From positions 3,968,001-4,032,000 of the forward strand of contig NZ_CP107869.1 of the NCBI RefSeq assembly GCF_036013645.1: a stretch of 64,000 nucleotides of DNA. Direction: 5' to 3'. Made by a program: the position numbers and the translations under genes. Below the pieces are notes generated by a model. The model was not told the DNA's origin, ran no database searches, and was given only the letters and a program-made list of their open reading frames with translations. Numbering within the stretch: position 1 is the first letter of the stretch; each line of letters starts with the position of its first letter. This stretch comes from Streptomyces sp. NBC_00490. GTDB lineage: Bacteria > Actinomycetota > Actinomycetes > Streptomycetales > Streptomycetaceae. This document shows, one piece after another, positions 1-8,240 of this stretch.

Positions 1-97
1 TCGGGGCAGCAGCCCTGGGTGTCGTCCAGGAAAATTATCGCTCTGGCCATTGAAGCTCAAGAAAACCTCAAGTAACAATCCGGAATCAAAGGTTCAC

Positions 98-177
98 GAA
101 TTCCTTTGCCTCCGATTCACTGGACCGATCCGTACGCCGCTCGTACGGGACACTGCTCGCCCGGCGCAAAGGAATTC
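98..177 (+). promoter_or_regulatory. 5'UTR inverted repeat that can mask the ribosome binding site
   Basis: GAATTCCTTTG at 98-108 is exactly complementary to CAAAGGAATTC at 167-177. Between them lies a second stem, CCGTACG (130-136) with CGTACGG (142-148). The downstream arm contains the purine-rich AAAGGA that is the only good Shine-Dalgarno for the ATG at 183, so folding would hide it. Seen directly in sequence; regulation is inferred. Confidence 0.55.
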
Positions 178-182
178 CCCGC

Positions 183-1649
183 ATGACTTCGCAGCCGACC
201 CAGGCCAAGGCCACCGGAGACCCCGGTAACGGTCTTCAGGCCGGGCTCAAGAACCGTCACCTGTCGATGATCGCCATCGGGGGTGTGATCGGTGCCGGCC
301 TCTTCGTCGGATCCAGCTCCGGTATCGCCACCGCAGGACCCGGCATCCTCCTGTCGTACGCACTCGTCGGCACGCTCGTGGTGCTGGTGATGCGGATGCT
401 CGGTGAGATGTCCGCCGCCAACCCGACCTCCGGGTCGTTCTCGGCGCACGCCGACCGCGCGCTCGGGCGCTGGGCCGGGTTCTCCATCGGCTGGCTGTAC
501 TGGTTCTTCTGGGTCGTGGTGCTGGCCGTCGAGGCCACCGCCGGTGCCGTGATCCTGGAGGGCTGGATACCGGCCGTGCCCCAGTGGGCCTGGGCCCTCA
601 TCGTGATGATCGTGCTGACCGCGACCAACCTGGTCTCCGTCGGGTCCTACGGCGAGTTCGAGTTCTGGTTCGCCGGTATCAAGGTCGTCGCGATCGCCGC
701 GTTCATCGTCATCGGCGGGCTCGCCGTCTTCGGGGTGCTGCCCGGCGTCGACAGCGACAAGGCCGGTCTCGGCAACCTCACCGACCACGGCGGCTTCCTT
801 CCCCACGGAGCCGGCGCGATCCTCACCGGTGTACTGCTCGTCGTCTTCTCCTTCATGGGCAGCGAGATCGCCACCCTGGCCGCCGGTGAGTCCGAGAACC
901 CCCAGCAGGCCGTCACCAAGGCCACCAACAGCATCATCTGGCGGGTCGGCGTCTTCTACCTCGGCTCGATCTTCGTCGTGGTCTCGCTCCTGCCCTGGAA
1001 CGACCCGTCCATCAAGAAGGACGGCTCCTACGTCGCCGCCCTGGACTCGCTCGGCATCGCACACGCCGGTCAGATCATGAACTTCATCGTGCTGACCTCG
1101 GTGCTGTCCTGTCTCAACTCCGGCCTCTACACCGCCTCCCGCATGGCGTTCTCGCTCGGTCAGCGGGGCGACGCGCCGAAGGGGTTCGCGCGGACCAACA
1201 GCCGGGGTGTGCCGATGACGGCGATCCTCGCGTCGGTCGTGTTCGGCTTCGTCGCCGTCTTCTTCAACTACCTGTCCCCGAAGACGGTCTTCCTCTTCCT
1301 CGTCAACTCCTCCGGCGCGGTCGCCCTGTTCGTCTGGCTGGTGATCTGCTTCTCGCAGCTGCGGATGCGGAAGATCATCCAGGCCGAGGCGCCGGAGAAG
1401 CTGGTCGTGAAGATGTGGCTGTACCCGTATCTCACCTGGGCGACGGCCGGCCTGATCGTGTTCGTGCTCGTCTACATGCTGACCGACACCGAGGGTGCGA
1501 GCAGCGGTCGTACGACCGTGCTGCTCTCGCTGCTCGTCGCGGCGTTCGTGCTCGGCATCGCCTTCCTGAAGGAGAAGGTCGGGGCCGGACGGGCCGAAGC
1601 CGTCTCCCCCGAGGTGCACGACGAGGTCGACGAGGTCAAGGTCGGCTGA
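183..1649 (+). CDS. APC-family amino acid permease (GABA/Asn permease type)
   Basis: This 488-residue integral membrane protein should import an amino acid by proton symport in the cytoplasmic membrane. The N-terminus carries the family hallmark GLKNRHLSMIAIGGVIGAGL, followed by about twelve hydrophobic segments and a short charged C-terminal tail rich in Glu and Val. It matches AnsP/GabP/CycA-type transporters in length and in the RMLGEMSA motif after the second helix. The start at 183 has AAAGGA nine bases upstream. A paralogue lies at 14733. The substrate cannot be read from the sequence. The leader holds a structure that could control translation, and the gene is closed by a strong hairpin shared with the convergent kinase gene. 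Confidence 0.9.
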   Translation: MTSQPTQAKATGDPGNGLQAGLKNRHLSMIAIGGVIGAGLFVGSSSGIATAGPGILLSYALVGTLVVLVMRMLGEMSAANPTSGSFSAHADRALGRWAGFSIGWLYWFFWVVVLAVEATAGAVILEGWIPAVPQWAWALIVMIVLTATNLVSVGSYGEFEFWFAGIKVVAIAAFIVIGGLAVFGVLPGVDSDKAGLGNLTDHGGFLPHGAGAILTGVLLVVFSFMGSEIATLAAGESENPQQAVTKATNSIIWRVGVFYLGSIFVVVSLLPWNDPSIKKDGSYVAALDSLGIAHAGQIMNFIVLTSVLSCLNSGLYTASRMAFSLGQRGDAPKGFARTNSRGVPMTAILASVVFGFVAVFFNYLSPKTVFLFLVNSSGAVALFVWLVICFSQLRMRKIIQAEAPEKLVVKMWLYPYLTWATAGLIVFVLVYMLTDTEGASSGRTTVLLSLLVAAFVLGIAFLKEKVGAGRAEAVSPEVHDEVDEVKVG

Positions 1650-1667
1650 CGCGTCAGGCTTGAGGAT

Positions 1668-1709
1668 CATGAGAAAAGGGGCCCCTTGCGAGGGGCCCCT
1701 TTTCTCATG
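1668..1709. terminator. Bidirectional terminator hairpin
   Basis: A perfect 19-bp inverted repeat (1668-1686 and 1691-1709) with a TGCG loop sits between the convergent permease and kinase genes. The stem starts CATGAGAAAAGG and ends CCTTTTCTCATG, so each strand has a T-run, as expected for a two-way intrinsic terminator. Confidence 0.9.
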
Positions 1710-1712
1710 CCG

Positions 1713-4700
1713 TCAAAGGATCGTGAAGCTGTCCGTGACCTTGTCGTACGTCTTCACCGCCTGGTTCTCGATGTCGGGCTGGTACCAGGTGTTGATCTGG
1801 TACGACTTGCCGTCCGCGTTGAAACCGAGCAACTGGGCGTGCCACTTGGTGCCCTTGAGCGTGAAGGTGTACTCCCAGACGACCGCCGGGTAGTCGCGGA
1901 ACGTCGTCTCCTCCAGCCGGATCTTCTGGTAGTCCTCGCCCTGGTGGGCGTTCTGCTCCGAGGTCTGCCAGGTCTCCATCAGATCGCCGCGGGCCAGCGA
2001 GGACTTGGCGACGAGTTCCTGTCTGCCGTCCGGCGATGTGTAGTGGACCTCCGCGCCCGTCTTCAGGTCCCTGCGCCAGCCCTCCGGGGTCGCCCAGGCG
2101 AACCCGCCCGCCTCCCGGTGCGCGCCCGGCGGCAGGCTCTGCGGGCGGGACGTGCCCTCGACGGTGGGCGACGGTGTCCCGGAGACGGTCGAGGAGGGGG
2201 TCCGTGAGCTGTCCGCCTGATTCCCGCCGGGTGAGCCGGAGTTCATCAGGAGCACGACGGCGACGACCGCACCGGCGGTGACCATGGCCGCGGCGGCGAG
2301 GAGTCCGGTACGGCGGTGCGGGTGCGGGTGCCGCCGGCCGCTCGGGCGGGCGGGTCCGGGCAGCTCGCCGGGCTCCATCCCGAGAGGCGGCTCGTGCACC
2401 GGCCGCCTCTCGGTGGCCGCCTCGGACCGGTTGAGTGATACGGGGGTTTCGGAACGGACCTCGGAACTCCTGGACGCGGCCGCTTCCGTGGAGGCGTTGC
2501 CGGCGTTGAGGGCGGGGCGCTGAGTCCGCGCGGGTGCGGTGCGCCGCTGCGGGATCGCGTCGTGCACGGAATCGGGTTCCGGCTCGGAGCGCCGGGGGTC
2601 GGGAGCCATGGGGACGCGAGAGGCGTCCAGGTAGGCGGGCGTGGGTGATTCGTGCGGGGCCCAGGGGAGTTGGGAGGTCACACGGTCAGGGACCGACGTC
2701 CGCGGGGTGCCCGCGGAGGGCAACGACGACTCGGCTCCGGCCCCACCGTCCGGTTCACCCCCGAAGCCGGACTCACGCCCCGACCCGGACTCCGGCCCAG
2801 CGGACCGACGCGCCGACTCCGGCGCGTGAGAACCACCCGTCACTTCCGGCCCGACCTCACCGAGGCCATCCCACCCAGACTCGGGCAAGTCCCCCGGCTC
2901 GACCGCGTACTCCGGCCCACCGGGCCAACCCACTGCTTCCGACCCGACCCCACCCAGGCGCCCTCGCCCGGGCCGGGGGACTCGGCCGGGGCCGGGCGCG
3001 TATTCCGGACCGGCGGGCCAATCCGCCCGCTCCGGCGCGTGCGAACCACCCGTCGCTTCTGGACCGACCTCGCCCAGGCCATCCCACCCAGACTCAGGCG
3101 AATCCCCCGGCCCGGCCACGCGCTCCGGCCCACCGGGCCAACCCACTGCTTCCGACCCGACCCCACCCGGGCGCCCTCGCCCGGACCCCGCCAAGTCCCC
3201 GGGACCGGGCGCGTATTCCGGACCAGCGGGCCAATCCGCCGGCTCCGGCGCGTGAGCACCCGTCGCTTCCGGCCCGACCTCACCGAGGCCATCCCACCCA
3301 GACTCAGGCGAATCCCCCGGCCCGACCGCGTACTCCGGCCCACCGGGCCAACCCACTGCTTCCGACCCGACCCCACCCGGGCGCCCGGACCCCGCCAAGT
3401 CCCCGGGGCCGGGCGCGTATTCCGGGCCAGCAGGCCAATTCGCCGACTCCGGCGCGTGAGAACCACCCGTCACTTCGGAGCCGACCCCGCCCAGGCGGTC
3501 CTGGCCGGGCTCGGACGGGTCCACCGGCTCCGGCGCGTGAGGGCTACCCGTCGCTTCCGGCCCCACCCCGCCCAGGCGATCCCGCCCAGACTCAGGCAGG
3601 TCCCCCGGCCCGGCCGAGCGTTCCGGCCCAGCGGGCCGATCCGCTGACTCCGTCCCGACCCCGCCCAGGCGCTCTCGCCCGGACCCGGCCGAGTCCCCCG
3701 GCCCGGGCGCGTATTCCGGACCGGCGGGCCAATCCGCCCGCTCCGGCGCGTGCGAACCACCCGTCGCTTCCGGCCCCACCCCGCCCAGGCCGTCCCGCCC
3801 AGATTCGGCCGCCATGTGCCCCGGACCAGCGGGCCAGTCCGCCTGCTCTGGCGCGTGCGAACCATCCGTCACTTCCGGGCCGACCCCGCCCAGGTGGTTC
3901 CGGTCGGGGTCGGGCAAGTCCTTCGGGTCGGCCGTGTGCTCTGGGTCGGCGGGCCGGCCCGTCGATTTCGGTGCGTGGGGGCCGGGTGGGGCTCCCGGCC
4001 AGGTCTCTGCCAGGTGGTCTCGGGCGTCGGGGTGCGGTTGGGGGGTGGGAGGCGGTGGGGGGTGGGGCGTCTCCTGGGGTTGTGGTGTTCTCGTTACCCG
4101 CACTGTCGGGGTGGGCGGGGGGAAGGCCACCGGTCGGAGGGCGGTTTCCAGGTCGTCCAGGCCGGGGCGGACGTCGGGGTCCTTTTCCAGGAGGGCGGCG
4201 AGGATGTCGCGCAACGGGCCCGCCGCGGTGGGGAGTTCGGGCTCCTCGTAGAGGACCGCGTGGAGCGTGGCGAGTGTGGTGTCGCGGGAGAACGGGGAGT
4301 GGCCGCCCATCGCCGCGCAGAGTGTCGCGCCGAGGGACCAGATGTCGGACGGCGGGCCCTGGGGGCGGCCGGAGATGCGCTCGGGGGCCATGTAGTCGGG
4401 TGAGCCGACCAGCATGCCGACCATCGTCAGCGCCTTCGCGTCCTGGATCGCCGCGATGCCGAAGTCCGTGAGGACCACGCGCTGTCCGTTCCGCTCCACC
4501 AGGACGTTGCCCGGCTTGATGTCCCGGTGCAGGACGCCACGGGCGTGCACCTGACGCAGTGCCGTCACCAGGCCGACGCCGATACGGGCCGCCGCCAGGG
4601 GGCCGAGCGGGCCGTCCTCCGCGATCATGCGTTCCAGGGAGCGGCCGGCGACCAACTCCATGACGATCCACAGCCGTTCGCCCTCGTCGACGACGTCATA

Positions 4701-4964
4701 GATCCGTACGACATTGGGGTGGTCGATCCGCGCCGTGGCCCGGGCCTCGCGCAGCGTGCGTTCCCGGCGGGTGCGCGCGTCCTCGGCGTCGAGGCCGTCT
4801 ATGCGCATCTCCTTGACCGCGACCTCCCGGTCGAGCATCTCGTCGGCGGCTCGCCACACCCGCCCCATTCCCCCCTGCCCGATGCTCTCGACCAGGCGAT
4901 AACGTCCCGTCACCAATATCCCGGGAGCCCCACCGCTCCTCGTGTTTCCCGTATTCCCCGGCAA
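1713..4964 (-). CDS. Membrane Ser/Thr protein kinase with long repetitive Pro/Gly linker and extracytoplasmic domain
   Basis: This 1083-residue protein is a PknB-like Hanks-type kinase. The N-terminal kinase domain (about 20-275) shows the glycine loop GQGGMG at 29-34, catalytic Lys51, HRDIKPGN from 146, DFG at 167-169 and an APE motif (APERI). Residues roughly 275-870 form a low-complexity Pro/Gly/Glu linker with several repeats of a GLGEVGPEATG...HAPE...WPAGPEYAPGPG type unit. One membrane helix follows at about 888-910, then a Ser/Thr/Pro stalk and a C-terminal domain of about 133 residues starting AGGFAWATPEGW, which would lie outside the cell as a sensor. It has no PASTA domains, so it is not a classical PknB. 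The ligand is unknown. The gene is divergent from the LPQTG protein gene. Confidence 0.9.
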   Translation of the reverse strand: MPGNTGNTRSGGAPGILVTGRYRLVESIGQGGMGRVWRAADEMLDREVAVKEMRIDGLDAEDARTRRERTLREARATARIDHPNVVRIYDVVDEGERLWIVMELVAGRSLERMIAEDGPLGPLAAARIGVGLVTALRQVHARGVLHRDIKPGNVLVERNGQRVVLTDFGIAAIQDAKALTMVGMLVGSPDYMAPERISGRPQGPPSDIWSLGATLCAAMGGHSPFSRDTTLATLHAVLYEEPELPTAAGPLRDILAALLEKDPDVRPGLDDLETALRPVAFPPPTPTVRVTRTPQPQETPHPPPPPTPQPHPDARDHLAETWPGAPPGPHAPKSTGRPADPEHTADPKDLPDPDRNHLGGVGPEVTDGSHAPEQADWPAGPGHMAAESGRDGLGGVGPEATGGSHAPERADWPAGPEYAPGPGDSAGSGRERLGGVGTESADRPAGPERSAGPGDLPESGRDRLGGVGPEATGSPHAPEPVDPSEPGQDRLGGVGSEVTGGSHAPESANWPAGPEYAPGPGDLAGSGRPGGVGSEAVGWPGGPEYAVGPGDSPESGWDGLGEVGPEATGAHAPEPADWPAGPEYAPGPGDLAGSGRGRPGGVGSEAVGWPGGPERVAGPGDSPESGWDGLGEVGPEATGGSHAPERADWPAGPEYAPGPGRVPRPGRGRLGGVGSEAVGWPGGPEYAVEPGDLPESGWDGLGEVGPEVTGGSHAPESARRSAGPESGSGRESGFGGEPDGGAGAESSLPSAGTPRTSVPDRVTSQLPWAPHESPTPAYLDASRVPMAPDPRRSEPEPDSVHDAIPQRRTAPARTQRPALNAGNASTEAAASRSSEVRSETPVSLNRSEAATERRPVHEPPLGMEPGELPGPARPSGRRHPHPHRRTGLLAAAAMVTAGAVVAVVLLMNSGSPGGNQADSSRTPSSTVSGTPSPTVEGTSRPQSLPPGAHREAGGFAWATPEGWRRDLKTGAEVHYTSPDGRQELVAKSSLARGDLMETWQTSEQNAHQGEDYQKIRLEETTFRDYPAVVWEYTFTLKGTKWHAQLLGFNADGKSYQINTWYQPDIENQAVKTYDKVTDSFTIL
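2820..3900. repeat. Degenerate tandem repeat inside the kinase gene
   Basis: The segment encoding the kinase linker is built of imperfect copies. The phrase ACTCCGGCCCACCGGGCC near 2910, its variant near 3125 and again near 3330 gives a period of about 210 bases over three copies, each made of two related half units of about 105 bases. Older, more diverged copies continue to about 3900. All copies stay in frame. Confidence 0.8.
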
Positions 4965-5109
4965 TCCGTCACACCCCCCTCAACCACGCACCGGCCAACG
5001 CCTACTTCAACACAATGGTCACACTTCACGCCGTACCAGCATAGTGCGGAGAAATCTTGTGGTAGCTCTTCAAGTACTGCGAATTCAGGCGCAGCCAAGG
5101 GGGACGAAC

Positions 5110-5823
5110 ATGAGTTCTCGTCGCATGACGACCATCGCGGGATCGCTGGTCACGGCATCTTTTTCGGCCGTGCTGATCCTTTCCACCGCCGCCGGCGCGG
5201 ACGAGGGACCCGGAAGCAGCAAGGGGGGAAAGGCCGTCGACGAGGCACCGGCGGGCGTGAAGCTGACCACGCTGCTGCCCGAACAGATCTCGGTCGACAA
5301 CAGTTCCGAAAAGACCGACCTCACCGCCACGGTGAAGAACGAAGGGACCAAGGACAGCGGAAAGATCCGGCTTTTGGTCGTCGGCTTCGACGGCCTGACG
5401 GTCAATAACGTTCAAGGGTGCTCCTCGATTGCCGAAAGCGATCTGCCGGAGGGCTCGAACAGCGGTTTCTCCTGCCCGATCGACAATCTCGCGGCCGGTA
5501 AGTCGAAGTCGTACGCCGTGGACGCGACTTTCGATCTCGGAAAGACCGGCAAGATCTGTCTGCCGGTGCAGACCGGCGACGGGAAGAAGACGTTCTGGCA
5601 GCAGGGCCCGGTTCCGTTCGGTACGACGAACCCGTCGCCGAACGCCCCGGCCACCCCGCTGCTGCTCGGCACCGACAACCAGCCCGTGGGGCCGGGCGGC
5701 GACAAGGAGCTGCCCCAGACCGGTCCCGCCCGTGACCTGCTCCCGCTGGGGGCGGGGGGCGCGGCACTGCTGACGGCCGGTGCGGCCGGGTTGTGGTGGT
5801 CGACGCGGCGCCGGGAGGCCTGA
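5110..5823 (+). CDS. Secreted LPQTG cell-wall anchored surface protein
   Basis: The 237-residue product begins with an exported signal sequence (MSSRRMTTIAGSLVTASF followed by a hydrophobic stretch and an Ala-rich cleavage region). It ends with a sortase signal: LPQTG, a hydrophobic helix (LLPLGAGGAALLTAGAAGLWW) and the tail STRRREA. The middle part looks like a beta-sandwich of about 130 residues with two cysteines (GCSS and SCPID) that could form a disulfide. No sortase gene is in the window. The start at 5110 has GGGGGA upstream; a longer reading from 4942 would destroy the signal peptide. Streptomyces sortase E substrates usually carry LAXTG, so LPQTG hints at another sortase class. The function of the protein itself is not recognised. 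Confidence 0.85.
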   Translation: MSSRRMTTIAGSLVTASFSAVLILSTAAGADEGPGSSKGGKAVDEAPAGVKLTTLLPEQISVDNSSEKTDLTATVKNEGTKDSGKIRLLVVGFDGLTVNNVQGCSSIAESDLPEGSNSGFSCPIDNLAAGKSKSYAVDATFDLGKTGKICLPVQTGDGKKTFWQQGPVPFGTTNPSPNAPATPLLLGTDNQPVGPGGDKELPQTGPARDLLPLGAGGAALLTAGAAGLWWSTRRREA

Positions 5824-5831
5824 CCGACGAC

Positions 5832-5870
5832 GGAGGCATAACCTGACGGAAGCTGTCAGGTTATGCCTCC
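5832..5870. promoter_or_regulatory. Perfect 16-bp inverted repeat just before the flavin oxidase start
   Basis: GGAGGCATAACCTGAC (5832-5847) is exactly repeated in inverse at 5855-5870 with a 7-base spacer. It lies 9 bases after the LPQTG gene stop and 3 bases before the next ATG. It could terminate the upstream gene, act as an operator over the promoter of 5874, or both. There is no T-run, which favours an operator. Confidence 0.6.
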
Positions 5871-5873
5871 AGC

Positions 5874-7247
5874 ATGGGGTGCATGAACAGCCACACAGCA
5901 GAGGAACTCAGCGGGTTCCAGACCGGGTTCACCGTGCGCCCCGCCCATGTCGTCGCCGCCGCCTCGGCCGACGACGTCATCGCCGCGGTGCGCCACGCCG
6001 CCGCCGAGCGGCTGCCGGTGACCGTCCAGGCCACGGGGCACGGACTGCGGGGCCCGGTGGAGGGCGGCGTACTCGTCTCGACACGGGCCATGGACCGGGT
6101 GAGCGTCGACCCCGTCGAACGCACCGCCCGCGTCCAGGCCGGGGTCCGCTGGAGCCAGGTCGTCGAAGCCGCCGCACCTCACGGGCTCGCCCCGCTCAAC
6201 GGCTCCGCGCCGGGCGTCGGTGCCGTGTCGTACACGCTGGGCGGCGGACTCGGCATCCTGGCGCGGGAGTTCGGGTACGCGGCCGACCACGTCCGCTCTC
6301 TCGACGTCGTCACCGCGGACGGCCGGCTGCGGCAGGTGACCCGGCAGTCCGCGCCCGACCTGTACTGGGCGCTGCTCGGCGCCGGGCACGGTTTCGGTGT
6401 CGTCACCGAGCTGGAGATCGGTCTCGTCCCCGTGCGGACGCTGTACGGCGGCTCGCTCGCCTTCGACGGGCGCCAGGTCGACCCGGAGGCCGCGCTGCGG
6501 GCGTACGAGGCGTGGACGCGGACCGTACCGGAGGGGCTGACCTCGTCCTTCGCGGCCGTACCGTATCCGGACCTGCCGACGCTGCCGCCGCATCTGCGCG
6601 GACGGTACGTCCTGTCCGTACGGGTCGCGTACACGGGCGCCGACGGGGAGCGGCTCGTCGCCCCGCTGCGGGAGATCGGGCCGGTACTCGCCGACTCACT
6701 GCGGGAGATGCCGTACACCGAGAGCCACACCATCCACAGCGACCCGGACTTCCCGCACACGTACTACGGGGACAGTGCGGTGCTGAGCGAGCTGGATGTC
6801 TCGCGGGCCGCCGAGGTGCTCAGGCGTACCGGGCCGGGCGCCGGTGCCATGGTCGTCGTACAGATCAACCATCTCGGCGGGGCGCTCGGCCGGCCCGCCC
6901 CGAACTCCGTGCCGTGGCGCGAAGGGCGGTTCCTGGTACGGCTGTTGGCCATGAGCGACCGGGAAAAGGCGCGGGCGATCCTGGACCCGGCTTTCGCGCT
7001 GCTCGACGGCCCTGGTGAACTCCGGGACGGTACGGGGCACCGTAAGGGGCGCGGAGAACGAGCCCCGTACCCAGCGGAGCGCTCGGCACCGGTCACGCTC
7101 GGGCGGGCGGTCAACTTCGCGTTCGGGGCCGGGGACCGGAGCGAGGGCTTCTACGACGCCGTGACGCGCGAGAGGCTCGCCGGGCTGAAGTCGCGGTACG
7201 ACCCAGCGAGCCTCTTCCCTGACCACGTCAGCGGTTTCAGCGGTTGA
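5874..7247 (+). CDS. FAD-binding oxidoreductase, BBE/PCMH (6-hydroxynicotine oxidase-like) family
   Basis: The 457-residue protein has a PCMH-type FAD domain at the N-terminus (about 25-200) and a berberine-bridge C-terminal motif near the end (RYDPASLF). His in ATGHGLRG lies where members of this family attach FAD covalently. The second attachment Cys of true berberine-bridge enzymes is not evident at GGGLGILARE, so single attachment is likely. Such enzymes oxidise small alcohols, sugars or amines with oxygen; the substrate is unknown. There is no clear ribosome site before 5874 or the alternative ATG at 5883, so a leaderless message is possible. Its 3' end overlaps bioY by 11 bases tail to tail. 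Confidence 0.85.
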   Translation: MGCMNSHTAEELSGFQTGFTVRPAHVVAAASADDVIAAVRHAAAERLPVTVQATGHGLRGPVEGGVLVSTRAMDRVSVDPVERTARVQAGVRWSQVVEAAAPHGLAPLNGSAPGVGAVSYTLGGGLGILAREFGYAADHVRSLDVVTADGRLRQVTRQSAPDLYWALLGAGHGFGVVTELEIGLVPVRTLYGGSLAFDGRQVDPEAALRAYEAWTRTVPEGLTSSFAAVPYPDLPTLPPHLRGRYVLSVRVAYTGADGERLVAPLREIGPVLADSLREMPYTESHTIHSDPDFPHTYYGDSAVLSELDVSRAAEVLRRTGPGAGAMVVVQINHLGGALGRPAPNSVPWREGRFLVRLLAMSDREKARAILDPAFALLDGPGELRDGTGHRKGRGERAPYPAERSAPVTLGRAVNFAFGAGDRSEGFYDAVTRERLAGLKSRYDPASLFPDHVSGFSG

Positions 7248-7815
7248 CGAACTTCCAGGTCGTGGGCAGCAGGCCCATCGCCAGGGCCGCCTTGAGGGCG
7301 TCGCCGATCAGGAACGGGGTGAGGCCGGCCGCGATGGCGGCGGAGGCGGACATGCCGGTGGCGAGGGCCAGGTACGGGACGCCGACGGCGTAGATGATCG
7401 CCTCACCGAGGAGCATCGCGCCCGCCGTGCGCCACACGGAGCGGTCGGCGCCGCGACGGGCCAGGGCGCCGACGACGGTGGAGGCGAGGATCATGCCGAG
7501 GATGTAGCCGAAGGAGGGAGCCGAGCCGCCGGAGGTGGCGCCCGCGAACCACGGCACGCCCGCGATGCCCGCGAGCGCGTACAGCGCGAGGGAGAGGAAG
7601 CCGCGGCCCGCGCCCAGCGTCGTGCCGACGAGCAGCGCGGCGAAGGTCTGGCCGGTCACCGGCACCGGGGAGCCCGGCACGGGCACCGAGAGCTGGGCGG
7701 CGAGGCCGGTGAGCGCGGCGCCGCCGAGCACGAGCGCGACGTCCCGGACACGGGAGGCCGGAAGCAGGTCGGCGAGGACTTGGCCGGGGCGGGAAAGGGC
7801 GACGGCGGTGCTCAT
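7237..7815 (-). CDS. bioY: Biotin transporter substrate-binding subunit BioY
   Basis: This 192-residue membrane protein is the S component of an ECF-type biotin importer. The BioY signature is clear: VPGSPVPVTGQTFAALLVGT, then GAGRGFLSLALYALAGIAGVPWFAG and GFYILG-like SFGYILGM, spread over six predicted helices. The length fits the family. No bioM/bioN (ATPase and T component) genes are adjacent, so it either works alone, as some BioY proteins do, or shares a general energising module. The start at 7815 gives a complete first helix. The 272-base region upstream (7816-8087) holds its promoter on the minus strand, but I could not identify a biotin operator there. Confidence 0.92.
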   Translation of the reverse strand: MSTAVALSRPGQVLADLLPASRVRDVALVLGGAALTGLAAQLSVPVPGSPVPVTGQTFAALLVGTTLGAGRGFLSLALYALAGIAGVPWFAGATSGGSAPSFGYILGMILASTVVGALARRGADRSVWRTAGAMLLGEAIIYAVGVPYLALATGMSASAAIAAGLTPFLIGDALKAALAMGLLPTTWKFVNR

Positions 7816-8074
7816 GGGGACTCCGCGAGGGTATGAACGGCGAGGGACATCGCGACGCTATCCCGGCACCCTCGCGCCGATCACCGTCAGCGCTCGACAA
7901 AGGCGGGAGCCACGACTTGGTGGGCTCCAGACAAAGGGTGGTGGTTACACCGGGTAGGACGTGACACCGGTCACTGAGGCCGGGACGTTTCACTCACGTG
8001 ACGAGTGTGAACGGCGTCTGTAGGGTCCCACCAAACAGGGCATCGCACTCTGGCCGGATCCGCCCGAACACCCC

Positions 8075-8080
8075 TACCCT
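8075..8080 (+). promoter_or_regulatory. -10 element of a probable leaderless transcript
   Basis: TACCCT lies exactly seven bases before the ATG at 8088. This is the spacing expected if transcription starts on the A of the start codon. No convincing -35 box is visible around 8051-8057. Confidence 0.45.
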
Positions 8081-8087
8081 TCGAGCC

Positions 8088-8174
8088 ATGGTTGCCCAGG
8101 CCCTCACCCTCACGTCGCGTCGCCATGTCGACCTGCGGCGAGTGAGCGCGGCCGCCTGTCGCCGCCCCGGGTGA
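8088..8174 (+). CDS. Short leader peptide of the RRHVDL...C family (sulfur gene leader)
   Basis: This 28-codon reading frame starts MVAQALTLTSRRHVDLRRV and ends ACRRPG, with a single Cys near the end. Actinobacterial leader peptides with the RRHVDLxRV...CRR pattern are known to stand before sulfur uptake and cysteine-related genes and are thought to couple translation of Cys codons to downstream expression. Here it stands 66 bases before the ROK regulator that heads the sulfonate locus. A TACCCT box at the right distance suggests leaderless translation. The family assignment rests on the motif; cysteine sensing is inference. Confidence 0.75.
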   Translation: MVAQALTLTSRRHVDLRRVSAAACRRPG

Positions 8175-8240
8175 GGCGGCTCCGGCGCGCCTCCCCTCCG
8201 AGACGGCGCAGTGTCGGAACCGCTCCCGAGGATGATCGCC

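Noticed and set aside
117..1670. Long open frame on the minus strand opposite the first permease gene
   Set aside because: It has no family motifs, is rich in Arg, Gly, Asp and His, and is explained as a codon shadow of the high-GC permease gene.
2820..3900. CRISPR-like or mobile repeat
   Set aside because: The repeats are imperfect, have no unique spacers and stay in frame inside a coding region, so they are protein repeats.
2534..4471. A 645-codon plus-strand frame opposite the kinase gene, full of Pro and Arg
   Set aside because: Its repeats mirror the kinase linker on the other strand. It has no plausible start region and the kinase reading shows all catalytic motifs.
7816..8087. Biotin-operator search upstream of bioY
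   Set aside because: GTGAC-type inverted repeats are visible (near 7960 and 8000), but none fits a BirA or BioQ site well enough to call.
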